Shown: positions 1 through 9,569 of the stretch, piece after piece
Numbering within the stretch: the stretch's first letter is position 1
How the letters are laid out: every line of letters begins with the position of its first letter
Assembly (NCBI GenBank): GCA_004151065.3
Contig: NWUY0300004548.1
Location: 22,280 to 43,686, forward strand
Length of the DNA stretch: 21,407 bases
Direction: 5' to 3'
DNA from: Larix sibirica
Lineage: Eukaryota > Streptophyta > Pinopsida > Pinales > Pinaceae
Notes under the pieces: generated by a model
The model's database searches: none
What the model saw: only the letters and a program-made list of their open reading frames with translations
Told to the model about the DNA's origin: nothing
Program-made: the position numbers and the translations under genes

Positions 1-1190
1 GAGTGTTGTAACATCGGATCTTGCCATAATATTTCATGTCTTTACTCGCTAGGTTACCTCTTGGAGACTTTGAAGGTTTAACTCGGATGACTTATTTTTC
101 CTCGTCCATTTCAGCCCATGCATCCAAAACAAAACATTCTATTGGTTCTCTTAACAATCTTCATACTTTCTTACTTCATGTTGAGCCCAAATAGACCTAA
201 GTGCTGTAACTTCAACAGGGATACCATATGTCACATCCCCATAATTCCTAGCTTATACTTTATAAGAAAAGGGGTGTAAAATATTATTCTTTTATTTTTA
301 TTTTTTTTCATAGTTAAACATTTAACATATAAACCTAATAGGAATCCTTAATCTTTCCCAACAGATTCAATGTCATAGTTATCTAGAAAGATACTCATTA
401 ATCATTATTACATTAATGTGCCTTCTAAACAATATCCATAAACCTTAAGAAAACAATTTCTACATTCATACACTAACATAATATGGATATCTTACCACTC
501 ATAACGTCATTCCACATAATGACATACAAAATAAAATTCAGAAAGAATGAACCTAACATTAACGTCCAACATCAGATGAGTAATCATCAACAAGGATCAT
601 TCCAAATCTTATATTTAGATATGTACACAATATGCATACCTTGTAGATAAGTCACTCACATTAATCATCATGCTGACCTTTATACGTCAACTAAATATGT
701 CTAAGCTTCTATTAATTCACATTATCCTAAATTCATAAATCATAAAGCTACACATGAATATTAAATCCATTAACCATACAACCCATAATGAACATGTATA
801 TACATAACCTTACATCATATCAATCACTCATAATTCCAAATCCAATTTAAGTCACAAGATCCAATAGAACCAACACATCAAATGCAACACCAGAGAGACC
901 AATATATGTGGTTCACGCAAATCTATGGGCTACTTCCACAAAAGATGTCACAACATTTATTTATCCAAAATTTAAGGTTACATCCAACAATTCAAATATT
1001 GTTATCTGAGAGTCTCTTCCATAGAGCGCTTCCTCAAAGCATTCAATAATAAAACTTAAAAACGTTATCAAGATTCTTTCCCATGTTGATCACTGACTAC
1101 TCAAAATAAGATGAATTAGAGGGATCGATAACCCCAAATCTTTGCATAGCACACTAGTATAAAAATGAGAGATAAGGGACTAAGCAACCA
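1..1190. other. AT-rich intergenic DNA, no gene recognised
   Basis: No reading frame here resembles a protein I know, and stops are dense in all frames. The first 230 bases are somewhat less AT-rich than the rest. The string TGTCACATCCCC (229-240) resembles the start of some plant LTRs, but no partner copy, PBS or polypurine tract is visible, so I do not call an LTR. The stretch lies beyond the 3' side of the minus-strand gypsy relic that starts near 1195, so it may hold unrecognisable remains of the same element. Confidence 0.5.
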
Positions 1191-1194
1191 AAAA

Positions 1195-2560
1195 ATTTGG
1201 TCACCACAGCTTTTTCANAGAAACACATCGTGAAATTACTTTAATATTTCATAATCTTTTAGAGATGGTTTACAATTATTTTCAATATAACATAACACTT
1301 GGACAAAAAAATTACTTACATCCTTTATGGGCACTTCTTTTTAGAAGTAATTTTAAATTTGAAATACCGAGATATATTTCAGTACCCATATAACTTCATT
1401 TTGATTTCCCTCTTTATCAACACATTGAAAATTCTTATCATGAAAATTTACAATTGCCCTAAGAGTTTGCAATCCATTCATATCTATGTGGCAATCTGGT
1501 ATGTATTCTATCTCTTTTCTTTTAATTCTGGTAGCTCGTTGAACTAACCAACTTTTCTAAAATTTATTTTTAGATAATTTACATTTTTCAACAATCACAA
1601 ATGAAACATCACCCAAACTAGAACCAAGTTCAATTAAAACTAGAACCAAGTTCAATTAAAATAGATTCTGCTCGATAATAGATTTTACTTTCAATTTCCA
1701 CCATAGTGGACTTATGATCTTCTTGATGGTCGTCCAGGGCTGCATTTTTTTTTGTATATTTCTGGTTATTTCCCACTGTAGTGACCTCTTGGAGGTTGTG
1801 AATTTTCTTGACCACTCCTTCCCGATGAGGACAATATACAAACCGATGGGGTCCTTCACTACGCAACATTTAAAAAAATTAACAGGCTTCATATCCTCAT
1901 AATTCACGGTTTTATTTTTTCCCTGGTTTGTTCGTGTTGGCTATACATTGTTTTTGTCATGAGTATTTTACCCTAGAAAATTCAAGAGTTATTTTTATAA
2001 GGTAATAGTTTAAGTCATTTTTCCCTCTGATCATATTTCTCATCCTTTTTCTCTTTCCAAATTTTAGGATGCTCAATTTTATACCTAGACTAGTCATAAT
2101 GATACTTTTCATTTCTGAACCTTCATCTAATGTATCCAACTCATCATATTCAATTTTGTTCCTTTACATACTAGCTAAACAACTTAATAAACACTAAATT
2201 TTTATCTTTTCATCTTTGATATACATAACATATCGCAACATTTCTATATATTTGTTGGATACCATGTTAATATTTCCCAATTTCAATTTGTGAAATTATT
2301 TAATTTTTATATCATAGTAGCACTCTAATAAATACTTCTTTTGGAAATACTTTTAAACTATTTCCAGTTTATCCACTTTACGCTAATGTATTTGACTGCT
2401 TTCAGGTCATTCCACCAAATGAACCTTTTCCATTCAAATTATATATTTCCATTTTACCTTTTAAGTTGCTAAATTATTTACTCATTCCTAGAAGCCAAGC
2501 CTCTGTTTCTTCACCAGATCCTATTTTTCTATATCAGAGTGAGGTTACAACATTGAGGCC
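1195..2560 (-). pseudogene. Decayed Ty3/gypsy gag-protease fragment
   Basis: Read on the minus strand this stretch matches, block by block, the better preserved plus-strand copy at 3330-4650. Shared blocks in order are: the gag core with SGEE...AWLLGMSK (near 2530-2475); a gag segment ending MIRGKNDLN (about 2010-2040); the zinc-knuckle neighbourhood NYED...GPHR (1907-1840); the protease lead-in STMVEIESK (about 1700); and the linker shared with the plus copy at about 4560 (GTCCAAGTGTTATGTT) and 4630 (GATGTGTTTCT, next to the N at 1218). Frames change several times and stops are frequent. In intact relatives gag forms the capsid and the aspartic protease matures the polyprotein. The protease active site is lost here: the Asp-containing motif reads IELGSS. 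The fragment begins in mid-gag and ends before RT. The two copies differ too much to be a recent duplication. Confidence 0.75.
1617..1660. repeat. 22 bp perfect tandem duplication in the gypsy relic
   Basis: Two identical 22 bp units (1617-1638 and 1639-1660, each starting ACTAGAACCAAG) lie head to tail exactly over the former protease active-site codons of the minus-strand relic. The plus-strand copy has a single version (about 4187-4208). This is a local duplication by slippage, and it further disrupts the protease frame. Confidence 0.9.
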
Positions 2561-2899
2561 TAAAGGGTCCGAAGTGACACTAAAAAAATTTCAAGTTAAA
2601 AATGATAAATCTATTTACTGAAAATCAGATAGACAATAAATGATGACAGTGGAAGAAATATGACCAACCCAAATATAGTACAACTTGAAGTACTTATTGG
2701 ACTGGAAGATCAAAGAACGATTTTAAGACATCTATTTTTGTTAGCCTTACAAATAGCTAGGACAGGAACAAAATTAGAGCATACCTGGGGAGTTCTAGTA
2801 TAGGAGGACAATAGAGCCAAGAAATAAATAAATCAACAATGAAGAAACTGAAAAGATGTTAAAATATCATTGATGCAACATTGAACCAATCGAGTGGGA
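2561..2899. other. Spacer between head-to-head gypsy relics
   Basis: No clear gene. The stretch separates the mid-gag start of the minus copy from the plus copy. It is A-rich on the plus strand, which would suit a degraded gag N-terminus or leader of the plus element, but I cannot align it to anything. No LTR ends, PBS or target duplication are visible at either junction. Confidence 0.4.
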
Positions 2900-3289
2900 A
2901 AAACCCACAATCCCAATAAGGGAGAATTTTTGTAGAGCTAAATGATACTAATAAACATGAAGAGGGTGACAAAATATTATAAACCATGAGAAACATTCAA
3001 TTTGAATGACAAAGTGACAAAACTGATAATGAAATATTTATGAAAGCACAAGCAAAACAACAAGAGCTAAATTGTATTCCCAAACATAAAAAGTCAAAGA
3101 AAGGAACATAGACTGATTGGAAGTATAAAAATAAAAGAAATAAATTACACGGGATCAATCGCTCTTTTGGAGAAATAGATTGCAACATTAAGGGATCTGA
3201 AAAGAAAAATTACAACATCAGAAAGTTCTTTCAGTAAGACTTCGAACCATACCTATCAGAGGAAAAAGCATAGTAAAGAGGAATCCGAG

Positions 3290-3650
3290 GTGAATTCAAG
3301 AATATCAAACCACCTGAGTTTTATGGTGAGATAAAATCTGGTGAAGAGGTTAAAGCTTGGCTTCTAGGGATGAGCAAATATTTCAGGTTATATAACTATT
3401 ATGTCAACCTGAAAGTTAAGATGGATATGTAAAACTTGAAGGGAAAGGATACCATCTTGTGGGATGACTTGAAGGAATTCAAAGTCGAGAGTATCTATTT
3501 GAACGATACTATGATAAAAAAATTAAAAAATTTCACGAACTGAAAATAGGAAACATGAACATGGAGGATTTCTCTAATAAAATCATAGAAATGATGCAAT
3601 ATGTACCTCATATTAAAGACGAGAATAAAAGTTCAACACTTTTGAGTTGT
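3290..3650 (+). pseudogene. Gag capsid-like domain of gypsy relic
   Basis: The translation reads KNIKPPEFYGEIKSGEE, AWLLGMSKYF, then LKGKDTILWDDLKEF after one stop, and DRYYDKKIKKFHELKIGN after a frame change. This is the usual plant retrotransposon gag (Retrotrans_gag) pattern, with the conserved tryptophans of the AWLLGM and LWDDLK segments. A stop sits in MDM*NLKG (about 3430). Gag would package the element RNA in virus-like particles in the cytoplasm. Confidence 0.75.
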
Positions 3651-3720
3651 CTACCTAATACACAAAAGACATAATAAAATATGATGAGTAAGATACCTTA
3701 GATGAAGCTATCAAAAAGGA

Positions 3721-3754
3721 GAAATATTGGTAGAAATATTGGTATAACCAATAT
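3721..3754. repeat. 12 bp tandem duplication with an 8 bp hairpin
   Basis: GAAATATTGGTA occurs twice in a row (3721-3732, 3733-3744). The second copy then forms a perfect inverted repeat, ATATTGGT (3736-3743) against ACCAATAT (3747-3754), with a 3-base loop. It lies in degraded gag and is absent from the homologous part of the minus-strand copy, so it arose after the copies separated. Confidence 0.8.
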
Positions 3755-3939
3755 CGGTACACGATTGAGCATCCTAAGTCCTGGAAATATAAAAGAAAGA
3801 AAAATATGATCAGAGGTGAAAAGGGTTTAAACTGCAACCTTACAAAAAATCCTCCTGGAGTTTACAAAGTAATAATTATGGTAAAAATAATGCTCAGTCA
3901 ACAATGACAAACCAGAGCGGGAACAAAACAACGAATTAT

Positions 3940-4000
3940 GAGAACATAAATCCTACTAATCATAGCAAATGTTGGCATTGTGAAGGACCCCACTAATTGG
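3940..4000 (+). pseudogene. Gag CCHC zinc-knuckle remnant
   Basis: In the frame of 3970-3996 the sequence reads CWHCEGPH followed by a stop, then LADHRVQEE. This is the front of a retroviral-type knuckle (C-x2-C-x3-H); the codon after H is TAA and the last cysteine is lost. In gag this motif binds the element RNA. The minus-strand copy has the same block near 1870, also damaged. Confidence 0.7.
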
Positions 4001-4099
4001 CAGACCATCGTGTTCAAGAAGAAGCAGTCAAGACAATTCACAATCTTTAGGAAGGCACTAATGTGGAAGATGTGGCAAAAAAATATACCCACAATCAAT

Positions 4100-4400
4100 G
4101 TAGCCTTGGAATACCACCAAGCATATCACCTGTCCACTATGGTGGAAGTTGAAGGCAAAATCTTCTTTAAAAAATTATCTATTCTAATTGACCCTAGTTC
4201 CAGTTTGATTTATGTCTAATCTCTAATTACTGAAAAATGCAAATTAGCTAAAATAAATTTGAGAAAAGTTAGTAGGTCCAACTAGAAACCAACCAAGAGA
4301 AAAATGATATGAATGGTCTGCAAACTTGCGTTAAATTGAATAAATTACCCTTAGGTGCCTACAATGTGCTAATTGGTAAAGTTTGGTTAGAAACCCATAG
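4100..4400 (+). pseudogene. Aspartic protease remnant of gypsy relic
   Basis: STMVEVEGKIFF leads into ILIDPSSSLIYV. The catalytic Asp (codon 4190-4192) is still present, but the Gly of the D-x-G active-site pattern is a serine (4196-4198), so this would not be a working protease. After several stops, LPLGAYNVLIGKVWLETH (about 4345-4400) gives the usual second half, where plant gypsy proteases normally have YDVILGMDWL. Confidence 0.75.
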
Positions 4401-4609
4401 GGAGATGTTGAAATGTCATGATAAAACCTTTTAGTGTGTGGACGATGAGGGAAAACAAGGGGAAGTTGTACGAGTGTCAAAACCTATTTTGGAACAATAC
4501 ATTTTAACCTTATAGATGAAGAGAAGTCCTAGAAAAGGGTGTACACTTTTTGTTGTCCAAGTGTTATGTTTTTGATGAAAATAACAACAAAGATTTTGTA
4601 GAATATTTT

Positions 4610-5018
4610 GAAGTGTTAAAGGAATTGCGGGATGTGTTTCTGGAAGAGATTCTTGGACCATCACCGAAAAGGGATTATGAATTTTACAATTGATTTGACA
4701 CTAGGAGTTGCACTTGTTTTACACCCCCTTTACATGATCAATATACCTAAGTTAATAGAACTAAAAATTAAATAACAAGATCTATTAGATAAGAAGTATA
4801 TGTGACCAATTTGGTTTCGATGGAGAGCACCAATTTTTTTATTAAGAATGATAACAATACTATGAAATTGGGTGTAGATTATAGGAAATTGAGCAAAGTG
4901 ATTGTTAAGAACAAGTATCCCTTACCTTGCATCGATGATCTATCTGATCAAGTGAGAGAAGTGGAGGTTTTTTCAAAAATAAATCTCAAAAATGGATATC
5001 ATCAAATCTTTCATGGGT
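4610..5018 (+). pseudogene. Reverse transcriptase N-terminal part, gypsy type
   Basis: ELRDVFLEEI (about 4624) is the usual pre-RT DVFPEE segment. From 4802 the RT fingers read NNTMKLGVDYRKLSK, VIVKNKYPLPCIDDL and VFSKINLKNGYHQI. The catalytic Asp of motif A, normally in SKIDL, is Asn here (SKINL). Homology stops after GYHQI at about 5016 and resumes at the post-catalytic FMGITGYYYR segment, so roughly 0.4 kb including the palm YxDD is missing. Confidence 0.85.
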
Positions 5019-5560
5019 ATTACTGGTTATTACTATAGAATTATAAAATATTTTTTCTAAAATTGCTCACCCAATTACTTCCCTGTAGAAAAATGGAATA
5101 AAAGTTTACATTATCGCAAAAATGCAAGGAATGTTTTTTGAAACTGAAACAACTACTTACATTGATACCTATCATAATGACTGCATATCTGTACAAAGAC
5201 TTTGTAGTTTGCATGCATGCATGCAATGAAGGATTTTGTGGAGTCTTATTATAGAATGACAGTATGGTGGTGTGTTATGAGTCGCGAAAACTGAAAAAGC
5301 ATGAGTGCAATTATGCAACCCACAATTTAGAGTATTTTTACAACATTCATGCATTAAAGATGTGGCTCCATTATCTTATAGGTAAGAATTTTTTGTTGAA
5401 AATTAACAATACCAACAAAATACCTATTTAATCAACATAAGTTAAATGTAAGGCAGGCATGGTGGCTAGTCTTTTTGAGTGAGTATGACTTTCACATTAT
5501 ACACATCAAAGGTAAGGAAAACAAAATTGTTGATGGCTTAAGCATAAGTGTGCATGGCTT
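5019..5560 (+). pseudogene. RT connection and RNase H remnant, gypsy type
   Basis: After the deletion the order is FMGITGYYYRIIKYF, the connection KCKECFLKLKQLL, then RNase H: FVVCMHACNEGFCGVLL, VVCYESRKLKKHECNY, ALKMWLHYLIGKNFLL and the end HIKGKENKIVDGLS. The first catalytic Asp, normally in the TDA segment of this family, reads MHA here. The Glu region and the final Asp (in IVDGLS) are still recognisable. The frame changes at least three times. This domain would have degraded the RNA strand of the RNA-DNA hybrid. Confidence 0.8.
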
Positions 5561-5770
5561 GTATGCAATTTCTGTAAGTACTTGTATATTAGATTTAAAA
5601 TAGAAAATCCAATATGCACTTAAAAATGATGCATTGCATTTCCAAATGAAAGAGAAATTAAAATCTGAAAAGATTGTGACGAATAACATATTTATGTTTA
5701 AACAAAAATGACCTAGGTTTAAAGGAATATTGTATGTGACAATAATTAATAATTAATTAAATATTTAACG

Positions 5771-5805
5771 AAGAGACACCTTCTTGATGAAGGGTTAGGT
5801 CTCTT
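5771..5805. promoter_or_regulatory. Hairpin in the upstream half of the LTR
   Basis: AAGAGAC (5771-5777) pairs with GTCTCTT (5799-5805), and inside it CCTTC (5779-5783) pairs with GAAGG (5789-5793) around a 5-base loop. ACGAAGAGACACC (5768-5780) and ACGAAGGGGCACC (5807-5819) are also near-identical direct repeats. Such paired motifs upstream of a TATA box are common in LTR U3 regions; a regulatory role is inference. Confidence 0.5.
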
Positions 5806-5828
5806 TACGAAGGGGCACCCTCCATGGG

Positions 5829-5836
5829 TATATATA
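5829..5836 (+). promoter_or_regulatory. Putative LTR TATA box
   Basis: TATATATA, flanked by G and CA, lies about 138 bases before the LTR end, a usual position for the U3 promoter of a short plant LTR. The call rests on motif and position only. Confidence 0.45.
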
Positions 5837-5973
5837 CAAGCCCACATTTGTAATCTTATCATCTTACCAATCATTTACCAATAATTATTATTACTTACCA
5901 ATATGTGGGTTTCAGATTACCTGTGGGAATTTTAGAGAATTTACGCACATTAAAGAAGATTTTTATGCTTCAG

Positions 5974-5985
5974 TGGTATCAGAGC
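5974..5985 (+). promoter_or_regulatory. Primer-binding site for initiator tRNA-Met
   Basis: TGGTATCAGAGC is complementary to the 3' end of plant initiator tRNA-Met and is the classic PBS of many plant LTR retrotransposons. It lies one base after the CA end of the LTR. The tRNA would prime minus-strand cDNA synthesis by the element's RT. Confidence 0.85.
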
Positions 5986-6535
5986 CCATTCTTCGGATAG
6001 ATTCTGGCCTTTGGCCATCTGGATTTTAGCCATTACTCCAAGGCTTCCCTGGATTTGGTCCTTGACCCATTCCATTTTCGCCATTGCAATCACCTCCGCT
6101 GCACTCTCCAATCATCCTATCAACCCCCACCTACTCCCTTCCATCCCCACATGTGCTCTCTGTGCCTCCTCACCCACGCGTGATCCCTGCGTCACCTCAT
6201 CCCCGCGCACTCCCTCGTTGACTCCATAATCGCACCTCTCTCTTCTCCCGCACCTACTCCATCCGCATGTGCCTTCCGCCCTCCCTTCTTTCCATCGTTG
6301 CTACCCGTGTCCACCATATTTCCCCACGTCGCCATCCTCTATCCCGCCCGACACCATCTATGTGTGACATTCCTCTCAGCATATTTCACATTCCCCTGCC
6401 TGCGCAGTCGTTTGTTTGGTCGTCCACCAATCCTCCTCCTGCGCCTCGCCTCTCCATTTCCTTATCACTCCCATTCTCCTGCCTCCCATCCTTGATTCAC
6501 CTGCAATATTCATCGGCAATCACACGACCATCATA
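5986..6535 (+). other. C-rich, CpG-containing tract after the PBS
   Basis: Base composition changes sharply. The flanks are very AT-rich, while here the plus strand is dominated by C and T, with many CCTCC, CACCC and CCGC runs and several CpGs. Open frames of 60-90 codons exist (6011-6229, 6267-6536) but read as Pro/Ser/Leu-rich strings expected from composition, and I see no domain. By position it is the leader of the LTR element. It could instead be captured foreign DNA. Confidence 0.5.
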
Positions 6536-6539
6536 ACCA

Positions 6540-6700
6540 AGGGTAAACCTTAATTCAATTGCAAAACGAAAAATATAATAATAATATCATTATTTCTAAT
6601 AATATATATTATTATACTATAACCCTTAAAAATCACAATCCTCATCATAATAATATTATTGTTATCTTTTTGAAATAATAATTATTTTATTGTGAAAAAA
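6540..6700. repeat. AT-rich low-complexity tract
   Basis: Runs of ATAAT, TAATAATAT and AATAATAATT form many short self-complementary stretches, for example AATAATATATATTATTAT near 6597-6614. It separates the C-rich tract from the LINE and ends in a run of A followed by an N at 6701, a likely assembly weak point. Confidence 0.6.
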
Positions 6701-6869
6701 NTTACCAAAGGTTTGAATTTAGACCCATCTCCAAAGATTACCCTGGGAAGAAAGTCACAGTTGTCGAAAGCAAAGAAGCAAGCAGTCTTGGAAATAATAG
6801 ATGGAAAGCAATCTACAATCAATGGGTCCCTTAGAGCGGGAAAAGACCTACCAAGGGATACTTAATGTT

Positions 6870-7560
6870 GTTTTTGTCTTCCAATGCAAGGGGGTTAGGG
6901 GGCCCAAACAAAATTCCCTCAAAAGGATGATAAACACCCTGAACCCATCTATTATCCTTATTCAAGAAACTATGACTGAAGGTATAAATCCCCAGGACAT
7001 CTTTGGGCATTGGTTAAAAGATTGGTCTTTCAATTTTTGGATGCGAATGGTCACTTCAACATGTTTCTTATCAGCTTGGAGCATAGATTGAGTGAAAATT
7101 TCATCAAGCAAGTATGAATCAGTTCTGAAGTCGGTGTTGGGAGATAAATCCACTGGAGTAACCTTTACCATTCTAAATGTGTATGTGCCCTTTTTAAAGC
7201 AATGAGCATTGTGGGAAAATTTATCTACTTTAGGGATCTGGGAGGCACAAAATTTGATCATGGGAGGAGATCTCAATCTCACGGTTTCATAAAGAGAAGT
7301 ATGGGGGAATATGGAAAGGCCAAATTCGCTCAGCAACTTTTTTGGTGTCCTTTTTTAATCCAAAGGCCTTGTGAACGTCCATCCCTATAATATTGAACCC
7401 ACCTGGAGGAATAGGATGAGCGGGGAAAGAGCAACTTTAAAAGGATGGAGAGATTTTTTATTTTAGAAAATCTCCTTGCAGGACAACTAATTGTTTCTTC
7501 ATGGGTCGAGGAAGGAGGTTTATCCGATCATCGACCTATCTTACTATCCATCACTCTTCA
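6870..7560 (+). pseudogene. LINE AP-like endonuclease domain
   Basis: This domain nicks target DNA to prime reverse transcription. Motifs in order, across frames: SSNARGLGGPNK (about 6878-6913, holding the N of the first motif); NPSIILIQETMTE with the catalytic Glu at 6966-6968; a middle block with GDKSTGVTFTILNVY; IMGGDLNLTVS with Asp 7269-7271 and Asn 7275-7277; and GLSDHRPILLSI with Asp 7526-7528 and His 7529-7531. The catalytic residues I can locate are all present. Frameshifts lie near 6915, 7040 and between 7380 and 7445, and stops are at 7089-7091 and 7290. Confidence 0.85.
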
Positions 7561-7561
7561 G

Positions 7562-9568
7562 TATAGGAATTCGATCTCTCCATTCAAGTTCAACCCCATT
7601 TGGTTAAAGGAAGAAGGATATCAGAATCTGATAAAAGGTATATGGGTTCCAGTGAGGCCAAACCCACTAGGAACTTGTATGAAACAAATGGTGGATAATC
7701 TAGCCAAAGTAAAAAAGGATTCTAAATATTGGGTAAAAAAATTTCAAGCAAATCAACAAGCTCAATTAAAAGAGGTGGAAGTAGGTATTTCAGAGGTATA
7801 AAAAAAGAACTCCATCGAGGTCTTCTCAGAAGAGGAGTTGGAGAGGCTAAAGAGATACAAAGTCAAACATACAGAACTCCTAACAAGAGAAGACCAATTG
7901 TGTAGTCTGATAGTAGAAGGGGATAATAACACCAAATTTTTCCACCGTTTTGCATCTCACAGAAGAAATGTTAACACTATAGTTGAAATACAGAATGAGA
8001 AAGGCTCAAAGGTTACTTCTTGCAAGGACAAGGCCGAGGCGGGGGTTACTTATTTCACTTCTCTATTTAAGGAACCAGAGGGATGTCCCATACAATAAAT
8101 GATGCAAGTCATAAGACTCTTTCCAAGATCAGTAACAGAGGAAATGAATGAGTCCTTAACGAAGGAAGTATCAGAGGAAGAACTCAATTGCATAGTACAT
8201 TCCTTTCAAAAGGGGAAAAGCCTAGGTTTAGATGGATTCTCTATTGAGTTCTTCCAAGGTTTTTATGAACCCCTAAAGAATGATTTGTTGTTGGTATTCC
8301 AAGAATCACAACATTCTGGGACGGTGTTGGGCATTATTAATTCAACCTTTCTATCCCTAGTACCAAAAAAGGAGAAGCCCCAGACCTTTGTTAATTTTAG
8401 ACCAATTTCATGCTGCAATATGGTCTACAAGATAATATCCAAAGTAATTTCTCAACGACTGAAGCCAATTTTAAGCGAGATCATTTCGGAGTAACAATTT
8501 GGCTTTCTGATCAATAGCCAAATCCATGATGCAGTTTCACTTTCCCAGGAGGCAATTCATATGATCAATAAGAACAAATTCAGTGCCTTTGCTTTAAAAT
8601 TAGACCTATCCAAGGCCTATGATAGGGTCAGTTGGACGTTCCTTCGTATCTTGCTTATCCAAGTCGGCTTTTCTTTAGACTTGGTAAATTCGATAATGGG
8701 TTGTGTAAATTCAGCCTTGTTTGCATTCCTCATCAATGGTTCTCCATCCCCTTTCTTTCAATCAACAAGAGGTTTAAGACAAGGATGCCCTCTTTCTCCC
8801 TTCCTTTTCCTATTGATACATGAAGATCTTAGCAAACCAATGCAGCAGGAAAAAAGATCAGGGTCTTATAAAGGAGTAGGGGTCTCTGATTCTACGATTC
8901 TAAATCATATTTTGTTTGTAGATGATGTAATTCTGTTTGGTGAAGGAAAAATGGAGAATTTGGAAACAATTTCTATGATTTTATCCCTCTACAAAAAATA
9001 CACAACAATGGAAATCAGTGTAGAAAAATCTAACGTTGTTTTCAATGGAATCCCATAAGGTACACAACAAAGAGTGAAAAATGTGATGGCTTACCCATTA
9101 ATTCCTTTTTCAAAAGGGTTCAAGTATTTAGTTTTCCTCCTAAAACCTAATTCCTACTCCTTTAAAGACTGGTTGTAGATGTACAAGAAAGTGGAAGCAC
9201 AAATTTCTTGTTGGGAAAACAGGTTCCTATCAAGAGGTGGTCGTTTAACTCTATTGAAGGCGATGCTCCAGAGTATCCCTGTGTATTGGGATTCTATAGC
9301 TTATGTACCCAAAGGAATTTTAGTCAAGATTCAAAAGAAGTTCTTTTCCTTTCTATGGACATACAGTAACCAAAAAGAAGGGATTCCACTGGTGAAATGG
9401 TCTACAATTGCAAATCTAAAAGAGTTGGGTGGTTGGAGGATAAAGAATCCACTTTTATTTATCCATGACCTAGCTTCAAAATCGTTATGGAGGTTAGCTC
9501 AAAACTCAGAATCTCTGTGGGGAAAAGCCTTAATCTCTAAATATTTCCCCAACTCTTCAATAATATAA
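7562..9568 (+). pseudogene. LINE reverse transcriptase domain
   Basis: A single frame with stops at 7799, 8096, 8492, 9056, 9176 and 9566. The linker EGDNNTKFFHRFASHRR (about 7918-7968) is typical of plant L1 ORF2. RT motifs follow: LGLDGFSIEFFQGFY; VPKKEKPQTFVNFRPISCCN; motif A LKLDLSKAYDRVSW (Asp at 8603-8605); motif B RGLRQGCPLSPFLF; and motif C FVDD (both Asp, 8921-8926), where FADD is more usual. The thumb region CWENRFLSRGGRLTLLKA and IPVYWDSIAYVPKGI is also clear. Catalytic residues are intact; only the stops destroy the frame. Confidence 0.9.
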
Positions 9569-9569
9569 T

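Larger units (their letters stand above)
2900..5734 (+). pseudogene. Decayed Ty3/gypsy gag-pol relic (internally deleted, truncated)
   Basis: Domains follow the Ty3/gypsy order on one strand: gag core, CCHC zinc knuckle, aspartic protease, reverse transcriptase start, RNase H, and the very start of the pre-integrase linker. Residue-level matches are given in the sub-entries. The frame shifts many times and in-frame stops are common, so no product is expected. Two lesions go beyond point decay. The central RT block, including the YxDD catalytic aspartates, is deleted at about 5016. The element also stops at about 5734, where homology (…FKGILYV) gives way to the LTR of another element. No LTRs of its own are seen. 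It probably belonged to a chromovirus-like or Tat-like plant lineage, but without the integrase C-terminus I cannot decide. Confidence 0.85.
5735..5972 (+). mobile_element. Candidate LTR (~240 bp), 5' LTR of a second element
   Basis: The segment starts TGTGACAATAATT and ends TTTTATGCTTCA, so it has TG and CA ends. It is followed after one base by a primer-binding site, which makes it a 5' LTR on the plus strand. TATATATA (5829-5836) is a plausible TATA box near the middle. The left end falls inside the gypsy pol relic, a nested insertion; the exact left end could also be 5731. The other LTR is not found in the window, so the element is incomplete or displaced. Ty1/copia, Ty3/gypsy and TRIM cannot be told apart from this alone. 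Confidence 0.65.

Noticed and set aside
229-300. Possible LTR start at TGTCACATCCCC
   Set aside because: No matching second copy, PBS, polypurine tract or target duplication could be found in the window.
1299-1547. 82-codon plus-strand open frame
   Set aside because: It is antisense to the part of the minus-strand gypsy relic that aligns with 4270-4600, and has no motif.
6011-6536. Overlapping Pro/Ser/Leu-rich open frames
   Set aside because: They follow from the C/T-rich composition, which lacks stop codons by chance; no domain or start context supports them.
6962-7336. 124-codon minus-strand open frame
   Set aside because: It lies opposite the LINE endonuclease coding region, whose plus-strand motifs are clear, so it is a shadow frame.
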